A DNA stretch of 64,000 bases from Sipunculus nudus (lineage: Eukaryota; Annelida; Sipuncula; Golfingiida; Sipunculidae): assembly GCA_026874595.1 (NCBI GenBank), contig CM049315.1:66783916-66847915 (forward strand), given 5' to 3'. The translations under genes and the position numbers were made by a program. Each line of letters opens with the position of its first letter. Position 1 is the stretch's first letter. Positions 11,640-22,330 of the stretch are shown piece after piece. The notes beneath the pieces are model-generated. The model did no database searches and was not told where the DNA came from. It saw only the letters and a program-made list of their open reading frames with translations.

Positions 11640-11890
11640 GTGGGATGTGATCCAGCTGGCTACAACTTGACTCAGCAGACGGGGTAATACCCTGCCAGCT
11701 TACGACTCAGCAGCTTTCTTTATTCCCCTGAAAGAACAAGACTAAGCAGCTTTTGTTATACCTCAACCAGAACATGACTCTGCATGCAGCTGTCGTTATA
11801 CCTCTGAAAGAACAAGATTTAGCAGCTGTCGTTAAACCCCTGCCAATACATAGATCGGCAGCTGTCTTTACCCCCCTGCCAGAACACGAC
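11640..11890. repeat. Degenerate CAGCTG minisatellite
   Basis: Five or six units with a CAGCTGTCGTTATACCCCTG core followed by CCAGAACAAGACT-like text, spaced roughly 40-48 bp. Unit length varies, so the array is old or length-unstable. Confidence 0.7.
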
Positions 11891-12499
11891 ATCAACGTTT
11901 CAACCTATTAACTATGTCTAATTATGTCATTATTTTGAATCAACATGCAGTTAATCTTATTGCCCATCTGATTGGAACGTTGGAATGTGAGTCAGCTGCA
12001 GGAAGGAAGGCTCGAAACTGCATGTTCTTGTAGATCAGTAATGCACGTCAGATTTTGAATGTTGCATCCAAAGAAAAGTGACGCTTAGCACGCTCATATG
12101 ACTACCTCGATAAGATGACCTCTAATTTTTGTCCAAGTCTATGTACCATATGTATATACGATGGTTTAAGATAGTTTCATTGAGAGAGAGTGACCAATGT
12201 AATAAAGAGATAATCGTGATTTAGAAAATGTATATATAGAAACGAACCGGTGACGTTTGCGATTTCATTAAATTATTGCAATGCACATTATTTTGCTTCC
12301 ATTGGCCTATTACGGCTTACTCCGACATGAAAATCGGCGAGTTCATTGTATCCCCAAACAAAGTCGGGATACCATGGTTTAGGCATGGTCCCGCCGACGC
12401 CGCAGAGACTTATTTCAAGCGAGATAACTCGAACAATATTTCACGGATCTTTACAAACTTGATATGTGGATAAATATGGGAAAGAGGATGACGTCTTTA

Positions 12500-13500
12500 A
12501 AAATGGGACCATGACTTTTTTTATGGAAAGCGACCTTGACCTTAAATAAGTCACTTTTGGGGATAAATCACATAAATTCTTAAAATATCTAAAGAAATCT
12601 TGCATTGATTGATCCAAAAATCAACTTGAATGAAGATCTTTGATAGTGTTGTCATTTGACGGAAACTGGTGGCGCCACCTATTATCCTTTTCTTGTTAAC
12701 GTGCCGTTTAATACCCCCAGCATTGCCACCCTACGGTACTATAAGCATTATAAGTTAAAAACTAATGAATAGATTTCTTTTACATTATGCATATACATAG
12801 GTATGGTTTATATAATTTATAATTTATTTAAATTGGGGTCATGACCTTTCTTGTGAGAGTGGTTTTGACCTTGAATATTGTCATATATGGTGAAAATCAC
12901 ACAAAATCATAAATATCTTCATAAGTGATGCATGAATCGGTCCAAAAATCAAGATGACCGATGATCCTGAATAGTGTTCTCTTCTGCGAAAGACAGGTGG
13001 CGCCACCTTTAACAATTGTTAAAAACACTAATTAACAATTGGGCAGAAATTGTGCATGTCCATTGAAACTGGATAACTCCTTCTTGTATTCAAGACTGGT
13101 GGCGCCATCAGCAATAGTTTTTCTGTGGCGTCCATCCGTACATTTGCTTTAGGTGATCATTGCTCATATCCCAGGAGTGGTTCGATGTATTTGTCTGAAA
13201 TTTGGCTCGTACATACATCTTGGAGAGTTTTCTCGTAGACCAGACAGGTCGCGCCTCCAACCTTCCCTTTTTCATCGAATAAATAATCGATATATCTCAG
13301 TATTGGCCTTAAACTGTACATGTCCATCGATCTTGGGTACCACCATCTTGTATTCAAGACTGGGGCGCCATCTGCAGTTGTCTTTGGGGGCGTCCGTCCG
13401 TCTGTTTGGTTAAATCTTTCATCAGCCTGAAATTTTGGCATGTTTATCCGTCTTAAGTAGCTTTGTGAGAGTGGCCTTGACCTTGAATATTCACATTTGA
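12500..13500. repeat. Tandem repeat array with GGTGGCGCCACC cores and CTTGACCTTGA phrases
   Basis: Units of about 330 bp, each with GACCTTGACCTT-like text, an AAATCACA..AAAT block, a CCAAAAATCAA block and then the palindrome. Exact GGTGGCGCCACC at 12668-12679 and 12996-13007, near-matches at about 13098 and 13360. A 150-codon minus ORF across 13157-13609 is a by-product of these repeats. Confidence 0.75.
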
Positions 13501-13614
13501 ATATTCCAATATTTGTTGAAAAATATTGTTTCTGATGTTGATTTATGGAAGAAACCGTGGTCGCTTGCCAAGTGTGAGTATATGCTGCTGAAGATGAGAG
13601 CATATTCATAAAGG

Positions 13615-14310
13615 GGGATTTACTGTCTGGGGATACTATGGCTTCTGCGGTGCAAAGAAATTCTGGTTGTCTCTAACGTTTTTCGTTTTGTTTTAAGCAA
13701 AAATTAATCGGTAAACAAAGAGGTAAAACACATGGTAAATAATTGCGAATAGTAATCAATGTATGTTCCAAGGCTCCTGATGAATACTTGGAGGCTCAAA
13801 GATCTGTAAAAGTCTGACTGGAAGGAGCCTGTACTATATCAAACGGTCATTACGCATATCCTTCCTTGATACATTATAGACAATGATGTTTAAAGGGAAA
13901 TTTGTAAAAACCAAAAACCCTCTGAGAGACTTGGTCATACTTTAGCAATTTACAACCAAATAAAAATCCACCTTGAACAAATGTTTTTAAACATCCACCT
14001 TTAATCTCCTTTAAAATCCACGGTTACCAACCTTCTAAACTGACAGTGTTTTAAACTAAATGAGGCACCATGAAAGAACACCTTTTTTCTCTGAACAGAA
14101 TTATCACTTTATTATGATTTGGTATTTAAGTACTAAACGTGCACATAATTCATAACTCGGATCAGCCGAACAACCTAGATACAAGAACAAGTCATCCAAG
14201 AACATGTACGTAGACAAATGTAAGCGAGTGTTCCCAACACAGAAGATCAGCAATTAGTCCTACTCTTTGCGGCAACAGGTTTCTCTGCCTTTTTACAGTT
14301 ACGAGGTCCA

Positions 14311-14361
<51 letters not shown>

Positions 14362-15215
14362 AAATACCACCTATTAATGTGGGTGCAAATTAATTAATTT
14401 CTGTGCAAATAATGTTCATTCCACCGAACTGTACCATTTAATATGTTTGTGCTCGTTTGCAAAGGAGAGTACTATTTAAACCACGTTTCTCCGGGCAAAG
14501 AATATTCCGTAACCCAAATGCTTCCTTTCAAATCCCATCATATACAAAACTGAAACAAAAATTGGCTGAAAACATCAAATAACTTGTGTTTTTCTGTACA
14601 TTACATTAACTAGGAAAATAGTAAACAATAAAACGGCTTTACACTATTCATTGGTATTATCAAATAAATGGGAAAAATAACTGGCTTAAGGATACATACT
14701 TCATTTTCTAAACTAACACTTCATTATGTCATCCAGTTATTAACAACAATGTCGTCACATTCGAACCTGAACTGAACGACTAAGTTGTTTGTAAACCAAA
14801 GGCGTCATTACATAGAAACTATTAAACCTGATATTTTTCATCAACCGGGCAAAATGCATTTTACAATATTTAGATATTTCGACCTCTCTAATCTAAGGAA
14901 AAATGTTTATTGTTTACATACCTCAATTTTCTGAAAATTATCAATGAGAAAAAATATAAGGCCTTCAAGAAGATTGTATGCATTAGTATGTTAATAATAT
15001 TAAGCTATGTGGATAAATATTTTGAAAATTACATATAAAAACCACAGAGGGTATCGCAATATAATTAATATTGGTAAGTTTAGAATAAATTGATACCATT
15101 AACAATGCGCAATTAAAAGTAAAACCTGACACGTCAACCACCATTTTAAAAAGATAAAAAAAATATCTTCAAAGTTAGTATTCTTGAATAACAATATAAA
15201 AAAATTCTTAAATAT
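13615..15215. other. Intergenic and 3' flank of gene 2
   Basis: No gene recognised. It includes a TA microsatellite at 14313-14357 and a minus-strand AATAAA (14906-14911), about 310 bp beyond the gene 2 stop, which is a candidate polyadenylation signal. Confidence 0.5.
14313..14357. repeat. (TA)n microsatellite
   Basis: Uninterrupted TA dinucleotides. Confidence 0.95.
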
Positions 15216-15220
15216 TTTTT

Positions 15221-17248
15221 TCACAAAAATTGGGGAACAGCAGAAGGACACTGCATCCATTGCCTGACGATGGTGTCCGTGAAGACGGCGTCAGAGTCGT
15301 CTTCTTCCTGTTCGTCCGCATCCGCTCCATCACTTACACGTGCCACCGCCGTGCCATCCTCGTGAGACATTGATCCCTCCCTCCTTCGGTTCCTGATTTC
15401 CGTTAAGGTCTTTCGGATGTCACTTGGACTAAGTAAGCATTCATCCATGTTTTCGTCGCAGGAAACCTCATCCAAATGGTCCAGGAAGGTGGACTTCACC
15501 ATTGTAATATGTATTCTTGATGGTGGATGTTTTGATGGCACGGGCGGGATCTCTGCATAACGCTCGCTGAAGGGATTGTAGATACCCATTTTCATGTAAA
15601 TGGACTTGTTTTGTTTGAAGGACAAGTAAAAGACCCCTTCATCTTCACCAGGTAGCGCCGCCATCACCTCATGGGTATTTCTGATTGGACGGTCTTTCGG
15701 AAAAGGTTTTATCTTCCATGCGTTTTTAGGTATGTCGTAAACCAGAGTTTTTTTACCACGCTTAATGAACAGTTCCCTCTCTGTACCTAAGACATCAAAC
15801 ACTTCGTCTAGCTTTAGTTTAGCCAGGAATGCTCTCAGTGGAATATTTCCATCAGGGCATGCCAGCTCTCGTAATTGGCCTAATTGTGGTATCAAATGCC
15901 AGATGAAGAGCTTTGATGAATTCCGCACACAAATAATGTACGCCGTGCCGTCTTTCCTCCTCACAACTTTAACGTTCAAGCAGGCACCTCCAGGCTTACT
16001 CCTTCCCTCACACAGGGGCTGCCACGTTAACGTCTCCAGGTCAAAATACTGAATCCGCAGTCTCCATGTCAGCATGTTCTCACTTATACACAGAACGATA
16101 TCTTCCATAAAAACATCTGCAGAAACATCCTCCTCAAGTATCTCCTCCTTAACACAGTAAAGACTATCACTGAGACACAGGAAGTAGTATCGTTGCCCGA
16201 GATGCCCCATCCGAGACTTGGTTTCAGGATACGCCGGAGGGATCTGAATCACGGTCTTAGTTAATATATTCAATAAATTGAACCTCTCTTGTGCAGACCG
16301 AAAACCTACAAAATCTGCACCGGGTCCAGCTCCAAACAAATGCAGGGTAATGTTCCCGTACAGCTCGGTGCAGTTCTCAGGGATCTTCACCGTCAGCCAT
16401 TTCTTCTTTTCGGGTCTGTAGATCAGGTGTATACCCTCACTGTAATTACGGTAATAAATTACTTCTTCCAGTTTTTCAGTGTTGTCTGTTGCGGGCTGCC
16501 AGTGACAACCCTTTTCTGCTTTGGCAGTCTTACACTCTGCACTAGTTGTTACTGACTTCTTCAAGTAGCTTGCAGCTTCTTCAAGATCTCCTATGATGCC
16601 CTCCCTTCCCGGTTTATCTAATTCCTGCCATCTTTGTAGAAAGTCCTTCATCATGTGGTAGGTACAAAACTTACCAATCCCTTCTTTTATGAAATGCAGC
16701 AAGTGACGCAGCTGTACATTGAGTGTTTCTTTTGACTTAATGAGGGTATCATGAAACCGACTGACTGCCACTTCCTTGGCAAAGACTTCAACATCCCCCA
16801 TCAACAACTTATGGCTTAATGCCCAGGTCCAAAAACAGGTTCTCAAACTAAGTGTCTTCAGCAGAAACTCCACGCAGAGTTCCTCTAAACCTTTCATTTC
16901 AAATATTCGAGAAGCAGATATAATCTCTTCTATGTTGTCCCTCTCAATATTGAGTTTACGTTGATAGATAAAAACCAAGACCAGATTGACTGGTCGGATG
17001 GAATCGAACTTATTTGATAGGTTTACCTCTTCTTTCCGAGAACTGTCATAATTTGGGAACTTCCTCCTAAAATAAGGACTGTTGCCGGCCAGAACACATT
17101 GATGTGCAACTCTCTGTTCATTTCCAACCGTGATTCTGACATCACCGTACTCGGACATTTGACATTTCTGACACAGCTGCACCTGTTGACCTTCAAACTT
17201 TCTTGCCCTACCGATGAATGTGGGCTGGTCACTCTGTAGTCTTCTGTC
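15221..17248 (-). CDS. Gene 2 exon 2: BTB-BACK protein with kelch-like C-terminal half
   Basis: A 2028-bp exon, 675 codons plus stop, following an acceptor GCTTCCAG (AG at 17250-17249). After a FIGRARKFEG segment comes BTB (about residues 33-133: EYGDVRITVGNEQRVAHQCV, then NSPYFRRKF), BACK (about 137-210: TCFWTWALS ... ELCVEFLLK just before it), and a 350-residue half with kelch-blade-like strands (YRPEKKKWLTVKIP, YDIPKNAWKIKPFP, YNPFSERYAEIPPVP). The acidic C-terminal tail contains EQEEDDSDAVFTD. By family it is a likely CUL3 adaptor; this is not shown by the sequence. The longest simple ORF begins at a GTG (17182), but homology with the paralogues continues upstream to the acceptor, so the true start lies on another exon. 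Confidence 0.88.
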   Translation of the reverse strand, partial: DRRLQSDQPTFIGRARKFEGQQVQLCQKCQMSEYGDVRITVGNEQRVAHQCVLAGNSPYFRRKFPNYDSSRKEEVNLSNKFDSIRPVNLVLVFIYQRKLNIERDNIEEIISASRIFEMKGLEELCVEFLLKTLSLRTCFWTWALSHKLLMGDVEVFAKEVAVSRFHDTLIKSKETLNVQLRHLLHFIKEGIGKFCTYHMMKDFLQRWQELDKPGREGIIGDLEEAASYLKKSVTTSAECKTAKAEKGCHWQPATDNTEKLEEVIYYRNYSEGIHLIYRPEKKKWLTVKIPENCTELYGNITLHLFGAGPGADFVGFRSAQERFNLLNILTKTVIQIPPAYPETKSRMGHLGQRYYFLCLSDSLYCVKEEILEEDVSADVFMEDIVLCISENMLTWRLRIQYFDLETLTWQPLCEGRSKPGGACLNVKVVRRKDGTAYIICVRNSSKLFIWHLIPQLGQLRELACPDGNIPLRAFLAKLKLDEVFDVLGTERELFIKRGKKTLVYDIPKNAWKIKPFPKDRPIRNTHEVMAALPGEDEGVFYLSFKQNKSIYMKMGIYNPFSERYAEIPPVPSKHPPSRIHITMVKSTFLDHLDEVSCDENMDECLLSPSDIRKTLTEIRNRRREGSMSHEDGTAVARVSDGADADEQEEDDSDAVFTDTIVRQWMQCPSAVPQFL

Positions 17249-17954
17249 CTGGAAGCAAAATCATAGTAAAGATTGTTAGCTTTCGCTAAATACAACATTT
17301 TATTTTAATAGACAGTAGTGTTTAGTCAAGAAGGATGTCCATTTAATACTTTAGCCACTGATACAGGAATTTGCAGATTTTCCGCTTTGTCATTGATACT
17401 TTAATAACAAATATATGGTGAGTATATCATTATTCTGGAACATAAACATAAAAAGTAGTAATGACATTTGTCACATGATTATATTCATATTGGCTCAAAT
17501 AAATGTACTGCAGTAATCTCATCTTATTTAAATTTAGAGTAAATTATTTATTTCATACATTAAGGTATATACTATATAAATACCCATATTAAATTAAACG
17601 TAAATTATATGTCAGATTATTTACCAAAACAATACAAGACAAAGCGAAATACAGAAATAAATCCATATCAGGTAACATATTAGATATAAAAAATCTTTTA
17701 AAGAGAATTTACGTAATTCTAATAAATATGTTTGTACTCAAAAAATCAAACTGAAGCAGCAAAACTAATCTTTATGTGTTTATACACGCGTGTAGTATTA
17801 TGTCAGTTTTAATCCAACTATGGACAATTATCTTAACTTTTGTAGGTCTCGACAGGGATTTTTTATATTTTGAAATTAACCCAAAAGGGTACAAATGGCA
17901 TACTCTATTTTTCGAAATCAGGCGTTCAAAATGGGTGAACACCTTTCATCTTAC

Positions 17955-17957
17955 CAT
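17955..17957 (-). CDS. Gene 2 exon 1 candidate: start codon alone at the exon end
   Basis: The minus strand reads AAAATATG|GTAAGATG, a near-consensus donor immediately after an ATG with A at -3. Splicing to the acceptor at 17249 gives ATG|GAC in phase 0, in frame with exon 2, and supplies G at +4. There is an in-frame TAG upstream and no other in-frame ATG between. The 706-bp intron and the position 193 bp downstream of the promoter module match the layout of the other three genes. It is the least certain of the four first exons. Confidence 0.45.
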
Positions 17958-18149
17958 ATTTTCCTGAGCGGGAAAGCGGGAACTTCGTTCCAGTCGAATA
18001 GATTTAGCCTACGTCTGTAAAACTGAACTCCACCAGACACAGATTCACTTAGGCACCCTATGTGAGCTGGGGACGGGTGGTAAATGGAGAGAACCCGGTA
18101 GTATACAGTATGACCGCTGTTGGTGGATTGCAAAACAAACATTTCCAAA

Positions 18150-18175
18150 CTGGCTATGGGCCAATATTCCCAGAA
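18150..18175 (-). promoter_or_regulatory. Gene 2 promoter module: NF1-like dyad plus STAT/GAS-like site
   Basis: On + : CTGGC-N5-GCCAA (18150-18164), 2 bp, TTCCCAGAA (18167-18175). The geometry is identical to gene 1, including the 2-bp gap. On the gene strand the site is embedded in GGTATTTCTGGGAATATTGG. Confidence 0.6.
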
Positions 18176-18259
18176 ATACCTTTTATCCACCGTAGCACAG
18201 GTACTAGGTAGATCAGGTAAACATACCATAAACAGACCTGTAGCCGAGTTAACGACCAC

Positions 18260-18770
18260 GTGAGAACCATAGAATACTGTTTTTTGTTGAATGTGTACAT
18301 TTGCCTGCTGGGAACACAGAATGAATGCCTAAATCGTTATGATCAAATCATGACAGGAGTACATTTTATGACCGGAATATGTGTTAAGTCTGGCTCTAAG
18401 TTGTATACTAGAATTTAATAATCAAAATACTAATTCAGTGCTACAATACCATATTACCGATTTTGCTTCGGGCTTATTTACAAATATCAAGTGATTTTTA
18501 AGGGGATTTATTTTCTAGTTTATATTAATTTATATCGCCAAACATATACAATTTTTTAAATAAAACATATTATCTGGATCAGCAAGCTGGGAAGGCTTCA
18601 GATCAAGTACAAAGATTTAATACAGATTTAATTTGTTTTCCAGCATATATGTCCCTATCGCTGTGCGCGTCAATAATTCTAAATGGACATGTTACTTCCC
18701 AGTCGTTTCCAATACGTATTGCACTAGATGGAATGTTGGCTCTTTGCCCTTAGGCATGTAAACACAGACC
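18260..18770. other. Upstream flank of gene 2, no gene recognised
   Basis: AT-rich, with no repeat or ORF that I can support. Confidence 0.5.
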
Positions 18771-18774
18771 TTAA

Positions 18775-19055
18775 GCCCCTTTCACACATTCACGGATAGC
18801 ATCACGGATCATCCCGGATAATCGTTCCGGGATCGTCCGTGTTAATTTCGGCATCATCCGTGTTAACTCCGGCATCATCCGTGTTAACTCCGGCATCATC
18901 CGTGTTAACTCCGGCATTACCATGTAGGCATCCGGGGTGATCCTTGGTGCACCGGCATGTTCGGAGAAAAAATTAAACCTGCGGAATTTTTCGTTCCGGA
19001 GTACACGGATTTAAAATTGCCCGTATCACTCCTTGTTGGCACCGTGCACCTCCGT
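18775..19055. repeat. CACGGAT/CATCCGTG-rich element with a 21-bp tandem core
   Basis: Begins CCCCTTTCACACATTCACGG, which looks like a DNA-transposon terminus. Then come three to four tandem 21-bp units, GGCATCATCCGTGTTAACTC plus C, at about 18852-18920. The CR1-like retrotransposon abuts its right side, so the far end may be displaced; I did not find it. Confidence 0.45.
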
Positions 19056-19391
19056 ATATTTATTTATTTATTTATTTATTATAATATTGTGAAGGGTGGC
19101 CTGTACCAGAATAAGAATTCTGTTATAAGCAGGGCCCTCTTCCAAGATATACAAGATATTATAAACAATGGAACATGATAATAAAAATACATAAAAGTAC
19201 ATGTACAATGCGAAATATAAAAGACATAATGCGACTGTAAAATCATTACAAAGGAATGATAATATCATAAAATTAATAAAAGGGACGGTACTAACAGCGG
19301 TAAGAGCAACGATTACATCTAGAACAATTTCGTGCTGTGATAAGATTATGACATCATTGTAAAATCGGAGAAGTACGAACGTGATAATTTT

Positions 19392-22330
19392 TTAAAAATG
19401 CTGCAAATTAGAAGCAAACTTCATGTGTCGAGGAAGGGAGTTCCATAGAGTACTGCCTGCATAAAAAGAGGTAGCCTTGAAGGCTTCAATACGCGGTTTC
19501 GGAAGGATACAGTTTTTGTTTTCGGTTAACCGCGTCGAATAATTATGAATGCCCTTCGCCATATGAAAATTCTTACATAAATATGAAGGGGCTAAATCAT
19601 TTATGCATTTATAGGTTAAAATAGATAGGAGGTACAAATATCACTGTTCAATTGTCATTAGGCCTATTTCTTTCACTAAATCTAAACTTCTTTGAGTTGG
19701 GTCGTAATTTTTTGTTATTATCCTAGCCACACGACACTGCATTCGTTGGATTGCGGCACGGAATGTGCTGGGACAGCTGCCCCATACTGTTAGACTATAA
19801 TCTATTGAGGGTTGAACAAAGGCGTGATATAAAGTGACTAAAAACTTCTGTGGTAGAAATTTGCTGAGCCAATGTAAAAGTCCAATTTTGCAACATAGCT
19901 TTTTAAAAACGGTAGAAGTGTGAGATTTCCATGTGAGATGGGCGTCAATGATCAAGCCAAGATGAGAAAATTCATCGACATTCGGGACAATATCTTTATC
20001 GATAATTATTTGTAATGAATTTGATTGTTTGCGTTGCTTGGAACTCACAAGCATAGTAGCTGATTTTTTGGCGTTTGCAATTAGTTTGTTTTTATTAAGC
20101 CATTTAGTAACTTGGTCTACAGCAGCCTGTAACTTATGTTGTGCTGATTCGCGATCGATGCCGTCTGCGTATAGCGTGATGTCGTCAGCATAAATCGGGC
20201 ATTTTGCGTTTGTTACATTATCGGGCAAGTCATTAAGATATAGTAGGAAAAGAATGGGTCCAAGTACAGTGCCTTGTGGTACACCTGTATCGATGGTTTT
20301 CACCTCAGAATTATAGTTATTGAAGCAGACAAACTGCTTTCGGTCGTATAAATAATTATAAAACCAGGTGTGCGAGTTTCCATTTACGCCATACTGTTTT
20401 AATTTACCCAATAATATATCGTGATTTAGGTAATCAAAACCTTTTTTAAGGTCGAGAAAGCATATGGAGTTTACACGTCCGCAGTTCATAACTGTCAGCC
20501 AATTATCAACTATTCTATGTAATGCAATTTGGGTAGAGTTGTTTGCAAGAAAGGCAGTTTGTTCAGGAGATATCAAGCGTTTGTGGTTTAAGTAATTAAG
20601 GAGATGACGTTTAATGTGCTTCTCTTAGATTTTAATCACATGGCTGGTGATCGAAATTGGCCGGTAATTGTTAGTATCAGAAAGTTTCCCCTTACCCTTA
20701 TAAATGGGTACCACCCTTGCACACTTCCAGTCAGGAAGAACTATTCCTGTACTGAGTGATAAGTTAAGAATATGTGTCAGCGATGGCGCTAAGATGACCG
20801 CGGCCTCTCCAAGTAAGAACCCCGGCATATTAAGGACATCAATTCCATGTTTATTCTTAAATGCGACTAGAAGTTTCACGACATCCTGTTGGCTCATTTG
20901 AGGGATTGAAAACCAAGAATCAGTAAAATCAGGTTGGTCCTGCACAACATCTTTGGTAAATGCTTTGGTTAAGGTTTTTCCAACTGAGGCAAAGAAGTCA
21001 TTCAGGTCATCCGCAGTTAGATCTGGACTATCTTGACCCCGGCTAACTGGATTGATCACGTGTTTTAAAGACTGCCAAATCTCCTTGGGAGATTTTGATG
21101 ACTGTGCCTTGTGTCTATAAAAGGAACGTTTCAGTTGACGGATCATGCAAGTGACCCGATTACGTAACCGCCTGAACTGTGCCCACAGCTGTGGATCATT
21201 ATTTGACACAGCAGATTTACGAATGCGTTCTCGGTTATATATTAGACGCTGGATATCAGGTGACATCCAGGGATTGTGTCTATTATTTCTAACTCTAAAC
21301 GTTCTAAAAGGTGCGTGTTTATTACATATGGTCAGAAATTCATCACGCCATAGATTCCAGGCTGAGATGACATCATTTACATCAGGAAGACAGTGAAATG
21401 TTAATGATGACTGAATGGACCGCTTGAAGGCAAGGGGATCAAATTTCTTAAAGGACTGAATGGACCGCTTGAAGGCAAGGGGATCAAATTTCTTAAAGGA
21501 CCTAACTCTCACAAATTTGGTTCCTTTTTGGCAACTGCCTCCTGAGAGCCGGGTAAAAATAATATAATGATCGCTAAGTGACCATGGAATAACGCCGGAT
21601 GATGAGTGAATACTGGGTGTATTTGTAAAAATCAAATCTATCGTACTGGATGAGGTTGCGGTGACTCGAGTTGGGGAGGTTATAAGTTGATGAAGGTTGT
21701 ATGATGTGGCCATATTCACCAACTCAACATTTATAGACGCTTTGGGGTTATTGAAATCAATATTAAAATCGCCTATGATCACTGTATGAACATGTTTAGC
21801 CATAGCAAGGCTAATGTTATCGAAGAGAAGTTGTAAATAACTTTTGTCAGAGTGAGGCGGTCTATATATACACCCGATCAGAGAGTTACGTCTGTTCCAT
21901 TGAATTTGGACCCAGATTATTTCTAGATGATCATTAGAAATAAAAGGACATACGATAGATTGCAAGGAACTTTGTACATAAATGGCAAACCTCCACCATG
22001 TCTAGTTCGGTCTTTTCGGTAGAGAGTATACCCCGGGATTTCGATTTCATGGGTTGCGATACTATCGTCCAACCGAGTCTCAGTGAGACATACTACATGG
22101 ACCGAACCAACCTTTAGGAGGAGCACTAATTCGTCGAACTTGGGAGGAAGACTTCTTACATTTAAGTGGATTATAGTTAGGCCATTCTTCTTTCGGATAC
22201 ACTGTAGGAGTGTTTCAATTGAGGTACCATTATCATGCGTGTTTGAGGAAGGCACGTTTTGATAATCGGGAATGAACCCGTCATTGTTGTGACCAGGTAA
22301 GTAACTCTCGTTGTAAGGGGTACTGTTCAT
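19392..22330 (-). pseudogene. CR1-like ORF2 (APE endonuclease and reverse transcriptase), disrupted
   Basis: Endonuclease blocks: HLNVRSLPPKFDEL, TETRLDD, IGCIYRPP, VIIGDFNIDF, STIDLIFTN, LSDHYIIF. RT blocks: VPIYKGKGK..NNYRPISI, FLDLKKGFDYLNHDILL, GVPQGTVLGPILFLLYLNDL, and the catalytic IYADDITLY. The C-terminal region carries WNSLPRHMKF. The frame is broken by a 1-nt shift near 21990 and two in-frame stop codons (20625-20627 TAA, 19641-19643 TGA). A 45-bp tandem duplication near 21410-21500 repeats FKKFDPLAFKRSIQS in frame. The enzyme would not be made from this copy as it stands. Confidence 0.9.

Noticed and set aside
13157-13609. 150-codon minus ORF as a gene
   Set aside because: It spans the dispersed GGTGGCGCC repeats, shows no domain and is explained by repeat sequence.
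15221-17182. Gene 2 starting at the GTG codon 17182
   Set aside because: GTG is not a normal eukaryotic start, and family homology extends 22 codons upstream to a splice acceptor.
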